A stretch of 64,000 bases of DNA, taken from contig JAYJMM010000009.1 in the NCBI GenBank assembly GCA_037349105.1, positions 2,108,001 through 2,172,000 of the forward strand, in the 5' to 3' direction. The notes under the pieces are model-generated. The model made no database searches and was not told where the DNA came from. It was given only the letters and a program-made list of their open reading frames with translations. Each line of letters opens with the position of its first letter. The stretch's first letter is position 1. Position numbers and translations under genes: made by a program. The stretch is from Limnomonas spitsbergensis (lineage: Eukaryota > Chlorophyta > Chlorophyceae > Chlamydomonadales). Shown piece by piece: positions 33,701 to 45,149 of the stretch.

Positions 33701-36700
33701 ATCAACATAGCAATCCTGTCCAAGCCCGCGGGAGGAAGGGTGCAGGGAGTGTTGCAGTAGGGAGCGGGAGGCAGGACACAGGAGGGGAGCGGGAGGCAGG
33801 ACACAGGAGGGGAGCGGGAGGCAGGACACAGGAGGGGAGCGGGAGGCAGGACACAGGAGGGGAGCGGGAGGCAGGACACAGGAGGGGAGCGGGAGGCAGG
33901 ACACAGGAGGGGAGCGGGAGGCAGGACACAGGAGGGGAGCGGGAGGTAGGAGGGGTGGAGGGAGAGGTGCAGTAGGGAGCGGGAGGTAGGACACGGGAGG
34001 GGAGCGGGAGGCAGGACACAGGAGGGGAGCGGGAGGCAGGAGGGTTGGAGGGAGAGGTGCAGTAGGGAGCGGGAGGCAGGACACAGGAGGGGAGCGGGAG
34101 GCAGGACACAGGAGGGGAGCGGGAGGCAGGAGGGGTGGAGGGAGAGGTGCAGTAGGGAGCGGGAGGCAGGACACAGGAGGGGAGCGGGAGGCAGGACACA
34201 GGAGGGGAGCGGGAAGCAGGAGGAATGTAGGGAGTGGTGCAGTAGGGAGCAGGAGGCAGGACACAGGAGGGGAGCGGGAAGCAGGAGGGGTGCAGGGAGT
34301 GTTGCAGTAGGGAGCGGGAGGCAGGACACAGGAGGGGAGCGGGAAGCAGGAGAGGTGTAGGGAGAGGTGCAGTCTGAAACATGCCACCTGCAACACTCTG
34401 ATGATCAGGTTTGAAGCCTGACCGTTGCCGCGGCGTCCAGATGCGCCGGCTTCGGGATGTCCTCTTGCGATGCACTCATGATTTGTAGAACCCTTTTTAC
34501 CCTGACATTGTGCGCAGGTCGTAGGTGGGCAAGGTAAAAGAAAAGAAAAAAGAGAATAAAAAAGAAAGTAGCCCTAAACCCTAAAACCTTAACCCTAAAC
34601 CTTAGAGCCCTAACCCTTAACCCTAGGAGCCTTAAACCTTAACCCCGGACCCTAAACTAGTGTCCCATTTGCGTTTGTTTTCCAAATAAAATAACCGTTG
34701 CGTTTCTCTCCTTTCGTTTTTTCATTGTTTTGAGGGCTGGAGAACTGGCTTTTAATTTGTGTTGGGCACATTTAATGTGAAATGACCTTTAAAATCGAGT
34801 GTGGTAAACAAGAAAAGGCGCGTAGCGCGCCCAATTGGATGGATTGAAACCCTACCATTAGCACAAACTGTGGGCATCGATTAGAGGGGGTCCAATGTGT
34901 ATCCCTACTAAAGCAGTCTCAAGCTACACAGCCCTAGACATGAATACCGGTAGAGACCTACCGGTAATAAATATACCGCATTTTCAAGTAACGGTAACGG
35001 TACTGCTATCGTTATTTAATTTAGATTAGTAGGCCGACTCCCCTTTAGCCCCGAGGGTCCCAACATGCTGCCATGCCAGGCCCCGTACCTTTCTTTCTCT
35101 TTCTCTATCATCTCCTCCTCTTCCTCCTCCTCCTCCTGCCTCAATAAGTCGAATACATGGGCAATCGCTTGCTTAGATTGGCACACACTACAGATGTATG
35201 ACTCGTATTTGAGACGGAAAGGCGGGGACACGTGCCTAGCACCTCCGTCAGGATCCACTGCAGCTACCAGGCCTGCCCTCAACGCTGCAGCTGAGACTGG
35301 CCGTGCTGCAGGTCTCAGTCTCGCTGAGGCGAAGCTGACCCAGGCGGCTGAAGGGGCTTAGAAGCTCATCAAGCCGGAGCAATAGATCGAGGGACGGGGC
35401 GGGGCAGGGCCTGAGGGGGGTCGAAACAGGGACCCACATGGGGGCCCACCAACAGTGCCCGCAGCCAAGAGGGGCCGGGCAGGCCTCGGGAGGGGCAAGG
35501 GCATGGGCAGGGCTGCAGGGATGCAGAGGTGGCGCATGTTGCGGCTGCTGAGTCTGAGGCTGATGAGGCAGACGAAGGTGATGAGGACGGGGATTTTGAG
35601 GGTGAGAAGTCAGAGGGGCAGGAATCTGAGGGGTAGAGGCTTCTTCCTAAGATGAGCTGGGTGCTCAGGCGGTCCAACACACAGCACGCATAAGATTGCG
35701 GCAGTGTTGGCCGATGCTTAACGACTTGTTTCATGTGGTGGATTGGCTTCTTTTCGTGTGGAAGCTTTGAAAAAGAGGGAAATGAATGAGTCGTTTTATT
35801 GTTGTTGACTTGAAGGGCTGATGAATGTGGAAAATGACTTGGTCAGTTTTTATTTAAGTGACATTTAAGCCCAAATTAAGGGGGGACGAAATAATATAAA
35901 TCTTGCGGTACGGTACCGTACGGTTTCATAAATTAATTACTGTTGGGGTTGCACAGACCAGCAGCGCATTAGAATACAGTAATAGTTAACACCAGGGGTG
36001 TGGCCATTCAGTCACGGGCCAAAGCAATTGTTTTGGGGATGTGCGGAGTACTTAACCAGTACGAACTATCAAAAAAATGCGCGCTGGCGTGCAACTTATT
36101 GATTCCACACCTACTCATTGATTGCTGACCTTTGGACTTTTCTTCCAGGCATCAAAAGAGGTTTTTTATTGAGTTCATTTACCGGTACATGGTGGCTTTA
36201 AGCGTAGCGTGGAGTTTATTTTACGGCAGTGCTATGAGGGCTGCGCAAACCTTTCTTGTTTTTTCGGACCAGCTGCGCAATACAGCAAACAGTATTAAAA
36301 AAATCGTAGCTGCGCAAGCACGGAGTGATGTGTTTTGGCCTTTGCGGTGACTCTGATCAAATATGCAAGATAGGGGTGTGAGAGCGCCAAACCCTATCTG
36401 GTTCTACGGTATTTGACAACAATAATTGAACAAAAATAACAGAAACATAATGAATTATAGCTGCATCCCTTGTATGTTGAGGGGGGGACGGCCTCCTTTT
36501 CCTCTCCTGAACCCTGAACATTCACCTCGCGCGCAGGTCCCGCCTCCAGCAGCGTTTTGAGGGAAGCGGGCGAGACCTCGTTTATCGCGGGGCCATGCAG
36601 GCGGTGGCGCTGACGTGGAAAAACGAGGGCCCCCGCGGCTTTTATCGCGGCCTGGGTCCGGCCCTAGTGCGTGTGCTACCGCAATCGGCCCTGACGATGA

Positions 36701-36741
36701 CCGTGTATGAGAAGGTGTTGCACATGCTTCCGGATGTGTAG
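27717..36741 (+). CDS. FOLT1: Folate carrier-like mitochondrial carrier family protein
   Basis: Seven-exon model: 27717-27745, 27912-27997, 29083-29208, 30457-30581, 31429-31683, 33146-33657 and 36537-36741. All introns are GT..AG and the phases are consistent (2, 1, 1, 0, 0, 2), giving 445 residues. The product has the three-fold repeat of the SLC25 family. Signatures are HPFDVIKTRLQ (residue 28), NPIWLIKTRLQLQ (128) and YPTQVIRSRLQ (near 371), with repeat ends such as EGPRAFYNGLTP, EEGLTGFYKGLGP and EGPRGFYRGLGP. Segments ASAAQAGALVCLMTNPIWL and HGAVQFTVYEELK match plant chloroplast FOLT1 and animal SLC25A32 better than NAD or pyrimidine carriers, so folate (or FAD) exchange across a plastid or mitochondrial membrane is inferred. 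Unlike the roughly 310-residue relatives, it has about 130 extra Ser/Ala/Thr-rich residues in the loop between helices 4 and 5. The introns are large and repeat-filled. Confidence 0.88.
28390..28880. repeat. 30 bp G-rich minisatellite, carrier intron 2
   Basis: About ten regular copies of a roughly 30 bp unit (ATGCACGTCATGAAGGGGGG plus a short G run) follow several degenerate ones. The copies alternate between CCATGCACG and CCTTGCACG forms, giving a 60 bp higher-order period. It lies wholly within intron 2. Confidence 0.9.
29675..30272. repeat. 27 bp minisatellite, carrier intron 3
   Basis: About 22 highly uniform copies of a 27 bp unit (core GACCGGTTGAGCAAGGCTGG) differ mainly by T/C in the TTTCTAT/TCTCTAT spacer. 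Because 27 is a multiple of three, long frames stay open on both strands, but they are intronic and not evidence of a gene. Confidence 0.95.
30656..30940 (+). repeat. Two decayed copies of the exon 4/intron 4 donor junction
   Basis: The end of exon 4 (GGCCAGTGCAGCACAAGCAG, then GCCTTG/GTGAGACCATT) recurs with GCCTTG/GTGAGACCATT at 30718 and, more diverged, CTGTTG/GTGGGA at 30931. Each copy carries upstream exon-derived sequence (GGCCAGTGCCCA, CAGCACAAGC) and downstream intron sequence. Confidence 0.85.
31035..31428 (+). repeat. Five decayed copies of the intron 4/exon 5 acceptor junction
   Basis: Acceptor-like AG ends at 31048, 31121, 31200, 31273 and 31347 precede copies of the exon 5 start (consensus GTGTCTTATGACCAACCTGA, then TCTGGCTCATCAAAACCC). 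The real junction follows at 31428/31429. Spacing is 73-81 bp, so the whole is a six-copy tandem array whose last member is the functional exon boundary. Confidence 0.92.
31655..32330 (+). repeat. Five-copy ladder of the exon 5/intron 5 donor junction
   Basis: The true donor (CTGTTGCTG/GTGAGT, GT at 31684) is followed by related junctions with GT at 31829, 32008, 32166 (mutated to GTGTAT) and 32310. Each is preceded by exon-like GAGCTTTAACAAAGATGTGG and followed by intron sequence GGGGAGCGGGAA. Period is 144-179 bp. Confidence 0.92.
32729..32763 (+). repeat. Decoy copy of the intron 5/exon 6 acceptor
   Basis: TGCACTGCAGCAGACTTGCC followed by ACGGGACAGTGTGA copies the real acceptor region (CCCTGCAGCAGACCTGCC at 33135) but reaches an in-frame TGA after about seven codons. 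Both copies have a tandem AGCAG acceptor. Confidence 0.8.
33030..33080. mobile_element. MITE end inside carrier intron 5
   Basis: A right-type terminus of the ACACCTCTGGGCC family (GCCTTTTTGAGCAGGGTCCA, then GAGGTGTGA) lies just upstream of exon 6. The left partner was not found. Confidence 0.5.
33766..34372. repeat. 25 bp GA-rich minisatellite, carrier intron 6
   Basis: Units of 25 bp (GGGAGGCAGGACACAGGAGG plus GGAGC) alternate with a variant module containing GGGTGGAGGGAGAGGTGCAG, which produces a higher-order structure. The strand is strongly purine-biased. Confidence 0.92.
34574..34662. repeat. Interstitial telomere-like repeats
   Basis: Degenerate CCCTAAA/CCTTAAACC units in a row (for example CCCTAAACCCTAAAACC) resemble plant-type telomere repeats. 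They lie within intron 6 of the carrier gene. Confidence 0.7.
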
Positions 36742-37593
36742 CATGGTTTAGGGTGGTGTGGCTTCTCCATATTTCAGCTACATGTCAGGCTGCTCCTGGC
36801 CTCCGGCTGGAGGCTCCTTGCATTTCCTGTCACGCAGCTAGGGCCTGTGTCTCTTTGCCGGTCCAGGTTTGGCCCCCGTCGTGCCTTTCGTGGCCTGGGT
36901 GCAGCCCGACTGTAATAGATTTTTGGCTGAAAACAGAGAGATTGATGCCTAGGCTTGAGGGGGCTTGCATCCTCCTTAACCGGCAGGCTTGTGAGGAATG
37001 GAGGAGGGGAATGTCTGGCTTAGCTGAAGTGTGGAGATAACCTGGTAAGTGTGGTTTGAAAATACTCGTATATAGAGAGACTCCTCGTTGGTCCTCCTAT
37101 CTAGTCCTCGTGATGCCCCTCTAGCAGGGTGTTGAGAGATGCTGGTTTCAGCGTGAGACCTCACGTTTGATGTTGTACATGTTGGAACTCTAATCTGGCG
37201 TCCTAGCATTACCTCCTTAGCGCCCGGCAGGGTGCTGTGGGATGGTGGCTTACGCCTAGGTCAGGGCCAGAGGAAGGAAGGGAAGAGGGACAGGGGGGGA
37301 GAGATTCGTCAACTGGAATTGCGAGTTGTATTAGTGTTAGAAGTTGGAAGTTATCATCTGGTTAAAGAGTCGGCCGGTTCAACAGATGGAATGTCTGAAC
37401 ATGTCTGGGCATGTGTGGGAGCGGTAACGAACAACTTTGAAATTTGAACATTTTAGGACACTAAGATTTGATTGTTTGGATGATGGTGCTGACACCGCCT
37501 GAAGGTGGAAGTCAACATTCCCTGTCCTCGGATTACTGTCGGTTATGAATTATAGGTTTAAAAATGACGTTACGGATTAAGATTTGGTTGTTT

Positions 37594-37847
37594 GGATTAC
37601 ACCTCTGCCCCCGGTTTGGCAGATCCCGCCATCACAGCCGCATCTTCCTCATATTTTTCTTGGGAAACTACGTGTCAGTCTATCTGCCTTTCGCTCAATC
37701 TACATCTGCTTACCCCAGCTTATACCTGTCCGTGCAGTCATCCTGTCACTCTATTCCACCCGGACATGCCCCCATTATTTTGTCCTCCCTGACCCCAAAT
37801 GAGGTACCCACACGACGGAGCCTTCTGAGCACACCTGAGGTGTAAAG
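37594..37847. mobile_element. MITE, ACACCTCTGGGCC family, diverged
   Basis: The left end GATTACACCTCTGCCCCC and right end CACACCTGAGGTGTAAAGAC are inverted and about 250 bp apart, the same size as the better copy at 44014-44262. Confidence 0.5.
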
Positions 37848-38051
37848 ACAAGTATCTGGACAAACATCGACATTGGGCGCCCAGCAAACAGGTTGGGACT
37901 GAAGAAACAAAAATAAGTTGGTCAGGGAAAGCAAAGAAAAAGGGGGATGAAACCAAGGGATGACACACAAAAGGCTGGAAACACAAGGTCAGTCGAAGGA
38001 AGCCCTGCCTGGCCGAGGCCAGGCCTCTGAATTGTCATCACCAGTTATGTT

Positions 38052-38121
38052 AATGACGTTACACCTCTGTGTAATGGCGGCCGAGCCTTTTTGAGCAGGG
38101 CCCAGAGATGTTATGTCATTG
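38052..38121. mobile_element. MITE, internally deleted copy
   Basis: AATGACGTTACACCTCTG is followed after about 10 bp by the right end GCCTTTTTGAGCAGGGCCCA and GAGATGTTATGTCATT. Almost only the termini remain, which would fold into one hairpin. Further left-type ends follow at 38161 and 38224. Confidence 0.6.
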
Positions 38122-38484
38122 ACCCCTGGTCCTTGCTCAATAGGCTCGGCTGGTCATGTTTATGACGTTGCATCTCTGGGTCCTGCTAAAATAAAGTTCG
38201 GCCTGTCATGTGTAACAGAGTCAATGACGAAACGCCTCTGGGCCCTGCTCAAAAATAGTGCAACAGAGTAACCCTACGTTGGACAGGTGCAGTGGGTCGT
38301 GGTTGGCCTGAGTGTTGTGGGGACTCCGTATCGTCCCAACGCCTTTCCCATGGCGGTAATGTGCAACTTTTTTCTTTCTGGGCTGGGGGACCCACCTCCT
38401 TGACAGGTGGAAACGCTGAAGATCCCCCCTCCTAAAAGACTCCGATATACCATCCAGTACCAAATGAAGGTCTGTCACTTTACG

Positions 38485-38745
38485 AGGGGGGAAATGGTCC
38501 AGTGGTATAACGCATCCATACATAGAGGTTGAGGGATCAAACCAGCCACACGATCTTCTCTCTCCCCCCGCCTAGAGCCGGGTTCCATGTTCCGGCCCCC
38601 TCACATAGGAGGATGGCATGGCTGCACCATGGCCCAGGCTGTGCATGGTAGCTGTACATGAGCCTAGTCATTCCCTACCAGCCCCACGTGGACGAGCGTT
38701 CGGTAGGGCCCAGCGGGTATGCACTGTTCTAAACTTTACGATGGG
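38485..38745 (+). mobile_element. tRNA-headed SINE
   Basis: The head has a good pol III A box (TGGTCCAGTGG at 38495) and a B box-like GGGATCAAACC at 38533, with spacing suited to a tRNA-derived promoter. The unrelated body (GGCATGGCTGCACCA to TATGCACTGTTCTAAAC) recurs at 9157-9288 and partly at 12186-12240. The head is not a functional tRNA: no clear cloverleaf or acceptor stem can be formed. Confidence 0.65.
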
Positions 38746-40551
38746 CAGAGCATAACGTACACGTCAATCGAGCGCACGCTCCTAGGAGAGCCTTTCTATC
38801 CTAGATCTTGTGCACTCTTGATATCGCAGCTCGTATAAGAATGGCACTCGATCAGAAGCGATTTTCCCAGCAATTGGTAGTGTGTGTCGTGGGGAAAAGG
38901 TGACCACCTCTTGAGGAGAACTCACTATTAAGCAAGGGATGGTCAACCACATTGGCTCGATTTCATTTCAGCACATATATTATTTGCTAAATGGAGACCT
39001 GTAATTTAATTAATTAATTGCCTCGAGCTAACCTGAAAACAATTTAGTGCCCAAGAACCAAAGTGCCACCAAGCAAAAAATATTAGTTGCTAATGGCACG
39101 ATTGCCGATTTACTGTCTGATAGCCATGTCTGCCAGCAACATGGAGTGGACTTCTCGGCATAAATAATCACTGCCACTTTGTTTGCTAGATCAGTGCCGA
39201 GTTCGGCAGTTTGGCATTTGTGTGCCATGTTGTGTCACATTTGCGTTATCATGTGTACTATCGCTTGCATACGGTACAGTGACAGTGCTAAAGCCAACAT
39301 AGATTCTCATCGAAAGTCGAGAAAATGTGACAGTCATGCTCGCATCGAAACGGCATGGTAGTCATGTCACACTGCATCATGCACTGTATCAGTCATTTGA
39401 TCAGGCATGTTGACACGATCCCTTTCCAGATCTCTTTCCGTCTTTGAATTCCGGTCGCAGGCTCCACTGCAGGAGTGTTAGCTGACGTGTGAGCAAGACA
39501 GCAAGACGCATATGCATAATTTTCGCGGTCGTAGACTTGACAGTTCATATCTTACACGGACGATCTGTCACTCTTCAGGCCCTCACATCTAGCGACACCA
39601 CAAGTAGCAGATCTCGGGCGTGATGCATCCGAAATTCCGAACAATACCGGAGTTGTCATGAAGCTGAGCGATCCTAAACATGAATGTCCAGGAAACAGGC
39701 ATGCATGCGAGAACGTAGGCCTGTTACATCCAGCCGAGATTTGCATCAAAAATCAGTTGGCAATAGGTTTGTCAACGCCAGCCTGGTGCACAGGCGTAAT
39801 CGACGCCCCCCTAGAGGCCTCACGTTGAAACACAGGGCCAGGATTAATCGGGGTTCGGGTTCAGGCTGAAAACGAGACAAGAACGCCGTGCCCTTGCAAA
39901 GTCCACAACTACGTTAACCTCGAGAATCTTTCACCTACAATTCGAACTGTCTCTCCCCACGCACCCAGCGGAGAACTTCTGCACGGTCAAGCTCCCTCAC
40001 AACCCCGTACACCTAAGGCAAGTATTGGGGGCGCGAGCGGGGAATTACTGGCCACAGGGTGGATCCGGACAAGACGAAATACATTGAGCTATCAGCTGGT
40101 TTAAAGCCTGGCGTCATATTCGGAAGATACAGAAAAACTCTGTTTCGCCTGTCTGGGTGTTCGGGAGTTGAACGGGCCAATACTTCCCACTCAGGCCCTA
40201 AATCGCCAGTGCGATGTCAACGCAACATACCAATGAGCCCATGCATCATTGCCGAACTCCTGTCTATCGGATTCCGTCCTGTTCACTAGCCCGTAGGCTT
40301 GTGTCCACTGGCCTCCTGAAAGGAAAGGACGTCTGAAATGCTCCCACTCTTCCCCCCCAAATCTACCGCACCCTATAGCATCTCCTTTGAACGCCCATTA
40401 TCTCGTTTAACTTAATAGCTTCTGATGCCCTCCCATTCCTCCCCCATGTTACACTCTTGATGCATTACCGCGCGCGTTCGCGCGCATCTTTCTCGGTACA
40501 CGGTATCCCTGCAGACCTGTCTGGGCCGGCCTCATCACCCATGCGGACCGT

Positions 40552-41737
40552 ATGCAAAATAAGTTTATCTTACCTTCGATACACAACGATTTCGCGCAGA
40601 TGATGGCTCCTTTGTCCACGAAGACTGCCATCCCTCAGCGCTGCAGCTCGATGCGCAATCTCCTCCCCGCTACGAGGGGACTGTCCGCAGCACACGCTTC
40701 TTGCCCCGATTTGAAGCGTGTTAACAGCCGCTGCAAGCCCCTGCGAGCAATCTCCTTCACCTCGTCTGCGGTTGACGCATCGAGCTATTTCGCGCGCTCC
40801 AACTATGCCAGCCTGCCTGGCGACAACAAATCGCGCCTTGCCCGGTCCGGCAGCAGCACATCCCTGCCTGCATCTTCGAGCACAGCATCTGTGGCGCCCG
40901 CGTCAACAACTGACATGGCACCCCGAGTGGTGACCAAGCGAGTGGCATCCATTAAGAAGCGAGTCCCCCTACCTGACCTAGTTATTGCTGACGCTGCCAC
41001 CAGGTACGAATCTTCATCACTGTTGCATGCCACCTGTGAAGATTTGTCCTACTTCCCCTATGTGCATCCCTTGGTTTACATCAGTCCCCCTCTTGTCCTG
41101 GAAACATTGTCTTTGCCACACATTAGAGACAGAAATGCAGTACCATTCGCTCACCTGTGTTCCGTTCCCTCGTTTTTCAGGATCTTCGTGCAGACTGAAG
41201 TAGCAATGAGCCTCCGCAGTGATCAAGTTGCCCTTGCGCCACCAGGCCCCACACGATCAGGAGGTGAGAGCCTGCCCTGGCCATGCACTTGATTATGACC
41301 ATGTCATGTACTTTCTTCAGGACCTTGCCACGCAATGCATCATGTGCATAGATGTAGGTCGTTGATCTATCTGAACAATTGAAGATGTTTCTTGCGTGTC
41401 CTGTTACCAACTCACCTCTTTGTCCCTCGCAGCGTCCCGCATACGTCTACCATGTGGTGGAACGATCCTGCTGCCCCCAGGGAACATCTCATCATGCTCT
41501 CCCTTGACTTTCGCGACAGCCAGGACCTCACCAGCAGCATTCAGGAGGGTATCTTCGGTTTCTTCGGCAACTGTGAAGTCTGTGCCACGGGCAGTGTCGC
41601 CCGCAGCTGAGCCCTTTCGTCATGCAACTGTGAAGGTCAAGTCAACGACGCGACGTGTGTCCATCGCAGCTGTGCTTGTGGCTGGAGCCAGCTCGGTGGT
41701 GTCTGGAGCCAGCCTGGTAGCAAACGCTATGGAATAG
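40552..41737 (+). CDS. Three-exon gene, unknown product with transit-like N-terminus
   Basis: Exons 40552-41003, 41181-41263 and 41433-41737 have GT..AG introns in consistent phases (2, 1) and end with TAG, giving 279 residues. The start could instead be the Met at 40600, which directly follows a CGCAG. The first 80 residues are rich in Ser, Arg and Ala with few acids, as in chloroplast or mitochondrial transit peptides. The middle is a Ser/Thr/Ala linker followed by a basic stretch (RVVTKRVASIKKRVPLPD), and the C-terminus is a Val/Ala/Ser segment (SIAAVLVAGASSVVSGASL) that could be a membrane helix. I recognise no domain. Confidence 0.55.
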
Positions 41738-43043
41738 GATTGACTTGGTGGTTGGCTTCTGAAGTTCAGGACTATATCTGCCGACAGAGCAGTGTGTGAA
41801 TTTGTCTCTTGAGGTCCTGAGAAGGAGTAAAATATAACACCCAATAAAGCTGCCTGAGAACTTGTCTCTCCTATTTCTTATGACTTTCCTTTCGTTTTTT
41901 TTCATTTTGCTGAAGGCTCCTGATATGGTTAGATCTTTGGAGTGTCCTGAACTGCATTGGTTAAATGGGGCCCTGGTTGGGTGCGAGGTCACATTCAGGT
42001 GATAAAGCAATGACACGTGTTTTCAGTGCAAGAAGGAGCTATGCTGTGATGTGTGACTCCCTGATTCAAGGTGCACCTGACCTGTTGCCACCTTTTCTCC
42101 TTAGGTTATGATTCTTTGAATTTGGTTGAAGTCTGAGTTGGCTTCTGGCTTCTATTTGAAGCGTTTTGATGTGGAGCAATGTATCTCTCTCAGCGTCATA
42201 TTACCAAATAATTAACTGGGCAGTTGCCATTATTTTCATCCCAAAAACCTGACTGTATTTTAGTCAGTATTCGACATGCAAATACCATTTTATGACTATT
42301 TTATCTTCCCTTTGACTGAACTGTTGTTGTGGATTGGTGGCATTCTCGAGGCTGCTTGTGAGGATAGGATTGGGGTTATGCCCCAGTCCCAAATGTGTAA
42401 CACGTTCGATCATTCTTGCCTGGGAAGTTAAATTTTGACTTCTGACGAGTAGATTGAGGTCAGCAATCAAGGTACACTTACTACCTTGACAAGTCAGGAA
42501 GGAACATTTGCAATCGCCGCCGTGGCGTGCATTGCACCTTCCTTCCCATTTTTATAAATTGGGTGGTTTCGGGGGCCAATGCTCGCTACAGTGACTGGCG
42601 TAGAAACTGACATGACAAGATGTATGCTGAACGAACAGCTGAGTTAGGGCATTATGAAACAAACACGAAGAGCACTAGATAAATGGTTTGGAATGTGGTA
42701 GTCTCAATATGATTGTTATTAGGCTGATAATGCAACCTTAGCGTACCGTACTATCACTCTCAACTGGTCTCCACTATGGTCGCAAAACATGAAACCACCC
42801 TGGATAAAGTGACCTTAAAATTAAAAACGGTCGAACCAAAGCTGGATAATCGGACAAGTCGTATTTTGTGCAAAAAAGTGTGTTTTAACCGCGCTTTCTC
42901 CTCTAATTCAGGATGCACGCTGTTAAGTGAATATTTATGATATGGACAGAATAATTTAAGTCCCCCTCGCTGGCAGGGGCCGGCATGGATCAGTAACTGC
43001 CAGCCACCGATCGCTTCAACACTTGTTTTCACCTCAATTCCAG
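41738..43043. other. Intergenic or intronic, nothing recognised
   Basis: AT-rich, with no splice-supported frame. If exon 3 of the preceding gene used the GTAGCA near 41715 as a donor, this would be an intron leading to the exon at 43044; the donor is weak. Confidence 0.35.
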
Positions 43044-43412
43044 GTTTCTCAGCAGAGAGCAGCAGCAGAAAGAATAGCAGCATTAAGAGCAGCAGAAGCA
43101 GCAGCAGCCAAAGAAGCGGATTCGCAGTTTGGGTCAGGTCCGGGTGACGATGCATTTGGATGGGACGTTCCCGCACAGGTGTCTTCACGCAAGCGCAAGG
43201 TTGATTTTGCGAATGAGCTCCTCGATCTAGCTGGGGAGGTGACGAATGCTGCTGCTGCCACTGATCCGCATGCGCCTGCTGCGAGGAAGCCGGCCAGCAA
43301 TCAGAAACGATGCATCGGTGTCTTCGCCTACACTGCCAGGCTCATGAACATGGCGTCCTTACGAGAAACAAGTACCGTACCGGTTGTGCAGTGTGGCATG
43401 GCCCTTGACTGA
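43044..43412 (+). CDS. Coiled-coil exon, orphan
   Basis: After a good acceptor (CAATTCCAG) the frame encodes an Ala/Glu/Arg helix (QQRAAAERIAALRAAEAAAA), an acidic Gly/Asp turn, a basic KRKVDFANELLDLAGEV segment and a C-terminal part ending with TGA at 43412. An alternative donor (ACAAGT/GTACCG) lies near 43371. Composition and third-base bias are coding-like. It may be the last exon of the preceding gene if that gene's third exon is spliced, or the 3' end of another gene. Its function is unknown. Confidence 0.4.
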   Translation, partial: VSQQRAAAERIAALRAAEAAAAKEADSQFGSGPGDDAFGWDVPAQVSSRKRKVDFANELLDLAGEVTNAAAATDPHAPAARKPASNQKRCIGVFAYTARLMNMASLRETSTVPVVQCGMALD

Positions 43413-44013
43413 GATGGCTGTATTTCACAAAAAACAGTTTTAAAAGTGTTTTCGATGAACCAAATTCGGGTTTAAAAAAAAAATCTCCATGCCAAAGCTG
43501 GATAAAATTAGGCTTCATTCAAGGCCAAAACATGGAACCAAAGGTAAAGAATACCAATTGAGATGGATGGTACGGTACTGTCATGGAAACATGGGAAACT
43601 CGTGTTCTCTAACATAATAACGACGCGATGATTGGTAACTTTTGTTTCTTGCTTCGGGCACTTTGGTTTACGTGCACTTCAACATTTCAGGTTGCCCGAG
43701 GCAACGAATAGATTAAATGACGGGTCTCCATGAAATGAGCAAGTATTATTTTTTCGACACGATGAATCCATTGGTTCACTCCAACGGTGGAAATGTCTGA
43801 ATCCTTAACACTGAAAGGGAGAGGATGCACAACGTCTTGCTGAAAGACCGACATAAATCCAGTGATACAGATGGAAGAACTTTGCTACGCAGCTCCCCTT
43901 TGCCAGCCCCTCAAAGCCAACGTGAGCATACTTTCGCTCATGGTGGTAGACTGAAACAGGTTAAGATAACGGGTTTCCCCTCAAGCCCACACATGGCCAG
44001 ATTGTTCATTGTG

Positions 44014-44262
44014 AATGACATTACACCTCTGGGCCATGCTCAAAAGGCTCGGCCGCGTTCATTGTGTCATACCGTATTTTGCACATGCAAGGCCTGGCGG
44101 ATACGTTCTCAGAAGCTGGAATTCCTTTGCCTTTCCATTCCAGCCTTGTGTCTGTCATTTCACTTTATTTTCTCCTTTTCCTTCTTTATTCTTCTGCCCC
44201 TTTTAGTTGGGTGCCCACGCGGCCAAGCCTTTTTGATCAGGGCCCAGAGGTGTAACGTCATT
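44014..44262. mobile_element. MITE, best copy of the ACACCTCTGGGCC family
   Basis: The 249 bp element has inverted termini of about 45 bp: AATGACATTACACCTCTGGG on the left and a right end whose reverse complement is AATGACGTTACACCTCTGGG. Similarity continues inward through CTCAAAAGGCTCGGCCGCG. It has no coding capacity. Confidence 0.75.
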
Positions 44263-44626
44263 GACCTACAAGGCCCGAAGGTCTGATGTCATCGACCTAG
44301 CACCCATCTCCCTTTCTTTCCTCTTGCCTCAAGTTACCTTTTCCTCCCAACCAGACGGCAGTTGGGCATCCACATGGTCCAGCCTTTTTGAGCAAGGCCC
44401 AGAGTTGTGATGTCATTGATCTAGCACCTTCATGGCTCAATGGATTCAACATGCATGCGTTTGTGCAGCCGGCCACTTCATTGTGCATTTCATGAAGCCG
44501 ATCAGATTCATTTTTGAAAAAGTACGATGAGCAACGGTTAAGTATTTGACTTTGATGAGTACCGGTAATCAAAGGAAGTATCCTCCTTCCAATGTGATTT
44601 TTTGGAGTCCACACCGGCCCACCCGT

Positions 44627-44819
44627 CATTGACGTGACACCTCTGGGCCCTCCTCAAAAACCACCTGGCCCACCTGTGCCCTCTCTGGTATATGTACGGA
44701 CCAACAAATATTTGCATCTCCTTTTCCCGTCTGTTCCTTTCCTTTCTCCTGTAGCCGTAACATAGTTCCTCCCGACCTGCGGCCGGGCCTGCAATAAGGC
44801 CCAGAGGTGAAATGCCATG
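44627..44819. mobile_element. MITE, second copy
   Basis: The ends CATTGACGTGACACCTCTGG and (reverse complement of the right end) CCATGGCATTTCACCTCTGG are inverted and bound a 193 bp non-coding element close to the copy at 44014. Confidence 0.6.
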
Positions 44820-45149
44820 GACATATGTGAATACAGTTCTGGTACCTGTACTCTCGCAATCTCTCATGATGACAACATTCGTGGATCCTCAAATCTTTGA
44901 TCTTCCGTCCCAGACTTATCCCCTTGGAAGGTTCAGCTGCTGAGATATTAACTTACCAGCCTTATTGGCTATCGAGCCGGATTTAAGATGCGTTAGGATT
45001 CTGTGGCTTTGAGTTTTTGTACACTTTCCTTGATTGTTAAAACCTAAATTCTGGTACTGCTGTATGTATCCAGCGGTCATCACCAAAATGTATGCAGTAT
45101 AGACATGCAAGAATGGGAGGGTATGGGCGCAGCCAATTTGCCAATCCCG

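Larger units (their letters stand above)
36742..40551. other. Intergenic, repeat-rich
   Basis: The first few hundred bases are presumably the 3' end of the carrier transcript. MITEs and a SINE occupy 37594-38745 (listed separately). No supported exon was found in 38746-40551. Confidence 0.5.
43413..45149. other. Intergenic with MITE cluster
   Basis: No supported exon. MITEs lie at 44014-44262 and 44627-44819, and a right-type end lies at 44374-44425. Confidence 0.5.

Noticed and set aside
33175..34475. Leu/Pro/Ser-rich minus-strand frames over 250 codons
   Set aside because: They come from the 25 bp GA-rich minisatellite and the antisense of carrier exon 6; no splice or family support.
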